Shown here: one piece after another, positions 6,861 to 10,456 of the stretch
How the letters are laid out: each line of letters opens with the position of its first letter
Position numbering within the stretch: position 1 is the first letter of the stretch
Origin: an uncultured Carnobacterium sp.
GTDB taxonomy: Bacteria > Bacillota > Bacilli > Lactobacillales > Aerococcaceae
Direction: 5' to 3'
Length of the DNA stretch: 10,456 nt
Assembly (NCBI GenBank): GCA_937976325.1
Contig: CALJSD010000087.1
Coordinates: 1-10,456 of the forward strand
The notes under the pieces: generated by a model
What the model was told of the DNA's origin: nothing
Database searches by the model: none
Seen by the model: the letters and a program-made list of their open reading frames with translations, nothing else
Program-made: the position numbers and the translations under genes

Positions 6861-6889
6861 TTGAATAAGATAACGGTTTCATTTATAAT
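6861..6889 (+). promoter_or_regulatory. Sigma-A promoter of the choline-binding protein gene
   Basis: TTGAAT (6861-6866) and a perfect TATAAT (6884-6889) are separated by exactly 17 bases, so transcription would begin near 6896. An imperfect inverted repeat (ATAAC..TTCATT at 6870-6883 against AATGAAGTTAT at 6887-6897) straddles the -10, and TATTC/GAATA arms flank the start of the -35. A repressor could therefore act here, but this is only suggestive. Confidence 0.78.
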
Positions 6890-6919
6890 GAAGTTATTAC
6901 TTTGAAAAGGAGTTTAGGT

Positions 6920-8125
6920 ATGAAATTAAAAAAAGTAATTATTTGTTTTTTTGCAGTTTTAGTATCTTTTATCTTACCGATAGAAAATACTGTTCATGCA
7001 GATACAGTTTATTTTAGAAATTGTTCAGAAGCATGGGCTGCAGGTTATGGGGATATTTTAGTTGGGGAACCGGGATATGCGGGGCATCTTGATCGTGATA
7101 AAGATGGAACAGCCTGTGAGATTTTTAAATCGGGTGGCCAATATCGCTCGCGTAGAGAAGATGGAAAACCGTTAAATAAAGTAAAAGCTACTGGTTGGGA
7201 ACAAGTTGATAGTAAATGGTATTATTACGAAAATTATGTCATGGTGACTGGATGGAAGAAAATCAGTGGTATTTGGTATTATTTTAATAGCTCAGGTGTA
7301 ATGCAAACTGGGTGGCAACAATTAAGTGGTACTTGGTACTATTTCAATTCAGCAGGAGCAATGCAAACAGGCTGGCAACAGATTAGTAACGTCTGGTATT
7401 ACTTTGATAACAATGGGTATATGCAGACAGGATGGAAATATTTGAGTGGTTCTTGGTACTATTTAAATAGTTCTGGTGGAATGGTTACAGGCTGGCAAAC
7501 AATTGGAAACAATCGCTACCTCTTTAGTTCATCAGGAACCCTTCAAACAGGCTGGCAACAATCTGGTGGTGTCTGGTATTATTTTGATTCAAATGGTTAT
7601 TTACAAACAGGATGGAAACAAATTAGTGGTGTTTGGTATTTCTTAAATGGAGCAGGAGCAATGGAAACTGGTTTGAAAGAAATAGCTGGAACTAAGTACT
7701 TCTTTACTGACAGTGGAGCAATGCAAACTGGTTGGAAGTGGATAGCTGGAGGTTATTACTATTTCAAGAGCACTGGTGCAATGCAGACAGGATGGTATCA
7801 AGAAAATAATAAGTGGTACTATTTAGCAGAAAATGGAAAAATGGTAACAGGCTTGTATCAAGTTTATCACTTAACGTATTATTTTGACGGCAGCGGTGTA
7901 ATGCAGACAGGTTGGATCAAATTAGGTGATGGCTGGCATTACTTTGACAAGTCAGGTGCAATGCTTAGAAATACAGTAACTCCAGACGGTTACTATGTTG
8001 ATCAAGAGGGGATTTGGAAAGAGTTACCGAAAGTGTCTACTACAACAGAACTAATTACTATTGACAAAGCTGAAGCAGTACCTGAAACAACAGTCCAAAC
8101 GACTACTGAAGAACAAGTTCAATAA
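6920..8125 (+). CDS. Secreted Excalibur-domain protein with 13 choline-binding-type repeats
   Basis: The 401-residue precursor begins with a signal peptide (KLKK head, hydrophobic core, likely cleavage after VHA at 25-27). Residues 30-67 form an Excalibur calcium-binding domain, with YFRNCSEA at 31-38 and DRDKDGTACE at 58-67; Cys35 and Cys66 are likely paired. Thirteen tandem 20-residue cell-wall-binding repeats (the first has 19) follow from 91 to 349, with consensus TGW-x5-G-x-WYYFx-SxGxMQ, the aromatic-cage type that binds phosphocholine in pneumococcal surface proteins. Repeats 6, 9 and 12 lack some of the aromatic residues. The tail (350-401) is Thr/Glu-rich. There is no LPXTG motif, so anchoring should be through the repeats. 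ATG 6920 is chosen because AAAAGGAG lies 7 bases upstream and the signal peptide starts there. It has its own promoter and terminator. Choline binding is strongly suggested by licCA nearby, and the Excalibur role is unknown. Confidence 0.9.
   Translation: MKLKKVIICFFAVLVSFILPIENTVHADTVYFRNCSEAWAAGYGDILVGEPGYAGHLDRDKDGTACEIFKSGGQYRSRREDGKPLNKVKATGWEQVDSKWYYYENYVMVTGWKKISGIWYYFNSSGVMQTGWQQLSGTWYYFNSAGAMQTGWQQISNVWYYFDNNGYMQTGWKYLSGSWYYLNSSGGMVTGWQTIGNNRYLFSSSGTLQTGWQQSGGVWYYFDSNGYLQTGWKQISGVWYFLNGAGAMETGLKEIAGTKYFFTDSGAMQTGWKWIAGGYYYFKSTGAMQTGWYQENNKWYYLAENGKMVTGLYQVYHLTYYFDGSGVMQTGWIKLGDGWHYFDKSGAMLRNTVTPDGYYVDQEGIWKELPKVSTTTELITIDKAEAVPETTVQTTTEEQVQ
7190..7966 (+). repeat. Thirteen in-gene 60-bp repeats coding for choline-binding modules
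   Basis: The DNA repeats with a 60-base period, each unit starting at an ACN-GG-TGG (TGW) codon group. Units 2, 3, 4, 7 and 8 are most alike at DNA level, while units 6, 9, 10, 11 and 12 have drifted. Such arrays can gain or lose units by recombination, so copy number may vary among strains. Confidence 0.85.
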
Positions 8126-8151
8126 ACTGAACAAATATTATAAAAATAAAG

Positions 8152-8183
8152 GAACTAATCTACAGAGTAGATTAGTTCTTTTT
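8152..8183 (+). terminator. Rho-independent terminator after the choline-binding protein gene
   Basis: GAACTAATCTAC (8152-8163) pairs perfectly with GTAGATTAGTTC (8167-8178) around AGA, and five T residues follow. It lies 26 bases after the stop. Confidence 0.9.
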
Positions 8184-8190
8184 ATTATCC

Positions 8191-8214
8191 AAAATTAACA
8201 TATATGTTAATTTT
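8191..8214. promoter_or_regulatory. Perfect 24-bp palindrome upstream of the two-component operon
   Basis: AAAATTAACATA is followed immediately by its exact reverse complement. The element lies after the previous terminator and about 57 bases before the -10 of the response-regulator gene. It has no GC stem, so it is a poor terminator and fits better as a binding site for a dimeric protein. Autoregulation by the adjacent regulator is possible but unproven. Confidence 0.5.
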
Positions 8215-8267
8215 AATTCGAAATTGACAGAAAATTTCATTAAATTCTGTTAAGAATCTTATGAATA

Positions 8268-8276
8268 TGATATGAT
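8268..8276 (+). promoter_or_regulatory. Extended -10 promoter of the response-regulator/kinase operon
   Basis: TGATATGAT matches the extended -10 pattern TGnTATAAT with one difference. No good -35 is found at 17 bases upstream (TGTTAA at 8248-8253), as expected for an extended -10. A TTGACA exists at 8224-8229 but lacks a convincing -10 partner. An ATTAAA, similar to the CovR box ATTARA, is present at 8239-8244. Confidence 0.5.
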
Positions 8277-8313
8277 AAACGTGTTAGGAAAGAATAGAGA
8301 AGGGAGTCTTATA

Positions 8314-9009
8314 ATGCCAGCGAACCAACGTATTTTAATTATTGAAGATGAACGAAATTTAAGTCGCTTTGTAGAATTAGAATTAAAGCATGAAGGCTAT
8401 GAAACAAAAGTATGCTCAGATGGCCGTAGCGGTTTACAAGCAGCTATCGATGAGCAGTGGGATGCTATTTTATTAGATTTAATGTTACCAGAAATGAATG
8501 GATTAGAAGTCGTTCGTCGTCTTCGTCAAGTGAAACAAACTCCAGTCATCATTATGACAGCGCGTGATTCAGTGATGGACCGTGTTGCGGGGCTTGATCA
8601 AGGGGCTGATGACTATGTTGTGAAGCCTTTTGAAATTGAAGAGATTTTAGCGAGAATTCGTGCATTGTTTAGAAGACTAAGCATCGAAGAAGAAGCACGT
8701 GTGCAAAAACAAACGATTTTAGAATATCGTGATTTAGTCATTGAAAAAGAAAACCGTACAGTTCGTCGTAATGGAGAATTAGTAGATTTAACAAAACGAG
8801 AATATGAATTATTATTAATGTTAATGGAAAATATTAATGTTGTTTTATCTCGAGAAGTTTTATTAAACGAAGTATGGGGATATAAAATGGAAGTTGAAAC
8901 AAATGTAATTGATGTATATATTCGTTATTTAAGAAATAAAATTGACGTTCCAGGTCGTGAAAGTTACATCCAAACTGTTCGAGGAACAGGTTATGTAATG
9001 CGTCGTTAA
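8314..9009 (+). CDS. OmpR-family response regulator of the CsrR/CovR/ArlR type
   Basis: The 231-residue cytoplasmic transcription factor has a receiver domain at about 5-118, with acidic pocket Glu11/Asp12, phospho-acceptor Asp55 (LLDLMLP), Thr82 and Lys104 (VVKPF). A winged-helix DNA-binding domain follows at about 135-231, with the LTKREYELLLML helix, VWGYKMEVETNVIDVYIRYL recognition region and VRGTGYVMR wing. All phosphorylation residues are present, so it should be a normal phospho-switch, unlike the gnd-linked orphan regulator RitR of pneumococcus. The overall pattern is closest to CsrR/CovR of lactic acid bacteria and ArlR of staphylococci, which control surface and virulence genes. The start at ATG 8314 has AGGGAG at 8301-8306 upstream. 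The earlier frame start lies inside the promoter and is rejected. The kinase gene follows after 21 bases, forming an operon. Confidence 0.92.
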   Translation: MPANQRILIIEDERNLSRFVELELKHEGYETKVCSDGRSGLQAAIDEQWDAILLDLMLPEMNGLEVVRRLRQVKQTPVIIMTARDSVMDRVAGLDQGADDYVVKPFEIEEILARIRALFRRLSIEEEARVQKQTILEYRDLVIEKENRTVRRNGELVDLTKREYELLLMLMENINVVLSREVLLNEVWGYKMEVETNVIDVYIRYLRNKIDVPGRESYIQTVRGTGYVMRR

Positions 9010-9030
9010 TCAGACATAATGGAGGAAATC

Positions 9031-10456
9031 ATGAAATTAGAACATGAAGAAACTTCCGTTGGAAAAAAATGGTGGTTGATTATTTCGACCACTATTTTTT
9101 TACTATTAACAATGGTAATTGTTGGATTTATAGGATTTGAAATACAACATTATCAAAGTCAAGAAGTAGCACTAACGGAAAAATACCGTGAACAATTAAA
9201 TGAAAAATTATCAGAGTATGAATCTCCCATTACAGCTGCAAATGTTTTGGCTGTTTTAAATCAAAATAATAGTTATCAAAAAGATAAAGATGGGATCTAC
9301 CAAAAGAAATTTTATACAAATGATCATCAGTTTAATGTACAAGTCTTTGGTACGAATCGAAAAGAAATTTTTAAAACTCAAACATGGAATGATGGAGAAG
9401 CTATTGGAACAGAAGCGAAAACACAAATCAAAACTTTTAAAAATGGTAAAAAAATTGTTCAATCATCAGTTCCTATTTTATCAAACAAGACGAGAGTGTT
9501 ATTAGGGTATTTATCGATTACCAATCGCTTAGTAAATATGCAACAATTAAATCAAGAGTTAAATCAATTAGCCATTTATGCGATTGCTGTATCTATGTTT
9601 CTTGCTATCGCATTAGGGTATTTTTTATCGAATCAAATGACAAAACCCATTAAAAAAATTCAAGAAATTATTTCATCGATTAGTGAAGAAAATATTGCAA
9701 CTAAACGTTTAAGTATTTCGAATAAAAATGATGAATTTACAATTGTGTCAAAGCATTTTAATGAATTATTAGATAAAATTAGTTTTTATATCGAACAACA
9801 AAAACATTTCGTAGAAGATGTTTCTCATGAATTAAGAACACCTGTTGCCATAGTAGAAGGGCATTTAAAATTATTAAACCGTTGGGGGAAAGATGATCCA
9901 GAAGTTTTAGAAGAATCCCTTCAAGCTTCACTATTTGAATTAGGAAGAATGAAAACTTTAGTACAAGAAATGTTAGACTTGTCTAGGGCTCCTCAAGTAA
10001 AAGAACAATATAAAGATGCTACAACTAATGTAACAGAGGTTGTTAGACAAGTCGTTCATAATTTTGAAATATTATATCCTGATTTCACATTTGTATTTGA
10101 TGATGATTTGAAACGGCAATTATGGGTTCCAATTTATTTAAATCATTTTGAGCAAGTAGTCATTATTTTAATGGATAATGCAGTTAAATACTCTTTAGAG
10201 CGTAAGGAAATTATTGTTAGCTTGTCAAAAGGAGAGGAACATGTTGAAATTGCTGTACAAGACTTCGGAATGGGGATGACGGAAGAGGATCGTAAAAAGG
10301 TATTTTCAAGATTTTATCGTGTGGATAAAGCTCGTTCTAGAGAAAGAGGCGGTAATGGTTTAGGATTATCGATTGCAAAAGAATTAACGGAAAGCTATAA
10401 TGGTGAAATTTCTGTTTCAACTGTATTAAATCATGGGTCAATTTTTCGTATTACAT
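9031..10456 (+). CDS. Membrane sensor histidine kinase, partner of the response regulator (3' end outside window)
   Basis: The window shows 475 residues, with only a short C-terminal piece missing. It starts at ATG 9031 with GGAGG at 9021-9025. Membrane helix 1 is at about 14-36, an extracytoplasmic domain of about 143 residues follows, and helix 2 is at about 180-199. A HAMP linker (200 to about 252) leads to the dimerisation/phospho-acceptor domain with DVSHELRTP (His266). The HATPase domain has its N box MDNAVKY (Asn383), G1 box DFGMGM (411-416), F box FSRFYRVDKARS and G2 box GGNGLGLSIAK (440-450). It is a complete, active-looking kinase of the CsrS/ArlS class that should phosphorylate Asp55 of the upstream regulator. 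The sensor domain is not one I recognise; it is rich in Lys, Asn and Gln, and its DNA looks more AT-rich than gnd or the regulator. The stimulus cannot be inferred. Confidence 0.92.
   Translation, partial: MKLEHEETSVGKKWWLIISTTIFLLLTMVIVGFIGFEIQHYQSQEVALTEKYREQLNEKLSEYESPITAANVLAVLNQNNSYQKDKDGIYQKKFYTNDHQFNVQVFGTNRKEIFKTQTWNDGEAIGTEAKTQIKTFKNGKKIVQSSVPILSNKTRVLLGYLSITNRLVNMQQLNQELNQLAIYAIAVSMFLAIALGYFLSNQMTKPIKKIQEIISSISEENIATKRLSISNKNDEFTIVSKHFNELLDKISFYIEQQKHFVEDVSHELRTPVAIVEGHLKLLNRWGKDDPEVLEESLQASLFELGRMKTLVQEMLDLSRAPQVKEQYKDATTNVTEVVRQVVHNFEILYPDFTFVFDDDLKRQLWVPIYLNHFEQVVIILMDNAVKYSLERKEIIVSLSKGEEHVEIAVQDFGMGMTEEDRKKVFSRFYRVDKARSRERGGNGLGLSIAKELTESYNGEISVSTVLNHGSIFRIT

Noticed and set aside
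6493..6882. 129-codon open frame on the minus strand within gnd
   Set aside because: It is antisense to a conserved enzyme, crosses the gnd terminator and has no protein features.
7190..7966. CRISPR-like or satellite array
   Set aside because: The 60-base periodicity is in frame, diverged and fully explained by the coded choline-binding repeats. There are no unique spacers.
8126..8313. Small RNA or riboswitch between the surface gene and the regulator
   Set aside because: The stretch is accounted for by a terminator, a palindrome and a promoter, with no GC-containing conserved fold.
9290..9505. 71-codon plus-strand and 68-codon minus-strand frames within the kinase gene
   Set aside because: Both overlap the continuous histidine-kinase frame and have no ribosome site or sensible protein pattern.
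1..10456. Insertion sequences, integrases, tRNA genes or attachment sites
   Set aside because: I searched for transposase-like proteins, terminal inverted repeats and cloverleaf patterns and found none.

Overview
The window looks like chromosomal DNA of a low-GC Gram-positive bacterium of the Lactobacillales type. Supporting signs are AT-rich codon use, strong AGGAGG-type ribosome binding sites, U-tailed hairpin terminators, and a teichoic-acid D-alanylation gene. A choline-binding surface protein and a gnd/response-regulator neighbourhood like that of streptococci also fit. A Granulicatella-like or other Carnobacteriaceae/streptococcal relative is a reasonable guess, but no rRNA or species marker is present to settle it.

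Layout. (1) 3-1538: the 3' end of a probable family 2 glycosyltransferase, then dltD, closed by a terminator. (2) 1548-5030: its own promoter, then a tightly packed three-gene unit. The genes are a fused winged-helix/LicC/LicA protein (phosphocholine cytidylyltransferase plus choline kinase), a 61-residue single-span membrane protein, and an NCS1-family permease. The permease frame is interrupted by an in-frame TGA 31 codons before the next stop. A bidirectional terminator follows. (3) 5025-5153, minus strand: a 42-residue single-span protein resembling the DUF4044 group. (4) 5364-6840: gnd, 6-phosphogluconate dehydrogenase, with its terminator. (5) 6861-8183: promoter, a secreted protein with an Excalibur calcium-binding domain and 13 choline-binding-type repeats, and a terminator. 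(6) 8191-10456: a perfect 24-bp palindrome, a promoter, an OmpR-type response regulator of the CsrR/CovR/ArlR kind, and its histidine kinase, which runs off the window end.

How it fits together. LicC and LicA activities would make CDP-choline for phosphocholine decoration of teichoic acid or another surface glycan. DltD takes part in D-alanylation of the same polymers. The repeat protein about 3.5 kb downstream could bind the displayed phosphocholine. A surface-sensing two-component system sits next to it. The most unusual part is the transport side of the choline module. Instead of a LicB-type (DMT-family) choline permease next to licA, there is a small membrane protein coupled to an NCS1 (LeuT-fold) permease. 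I infer that this pair imports choline, ethanolamine or a precursor, but the sequence alone does not prove the substrate.
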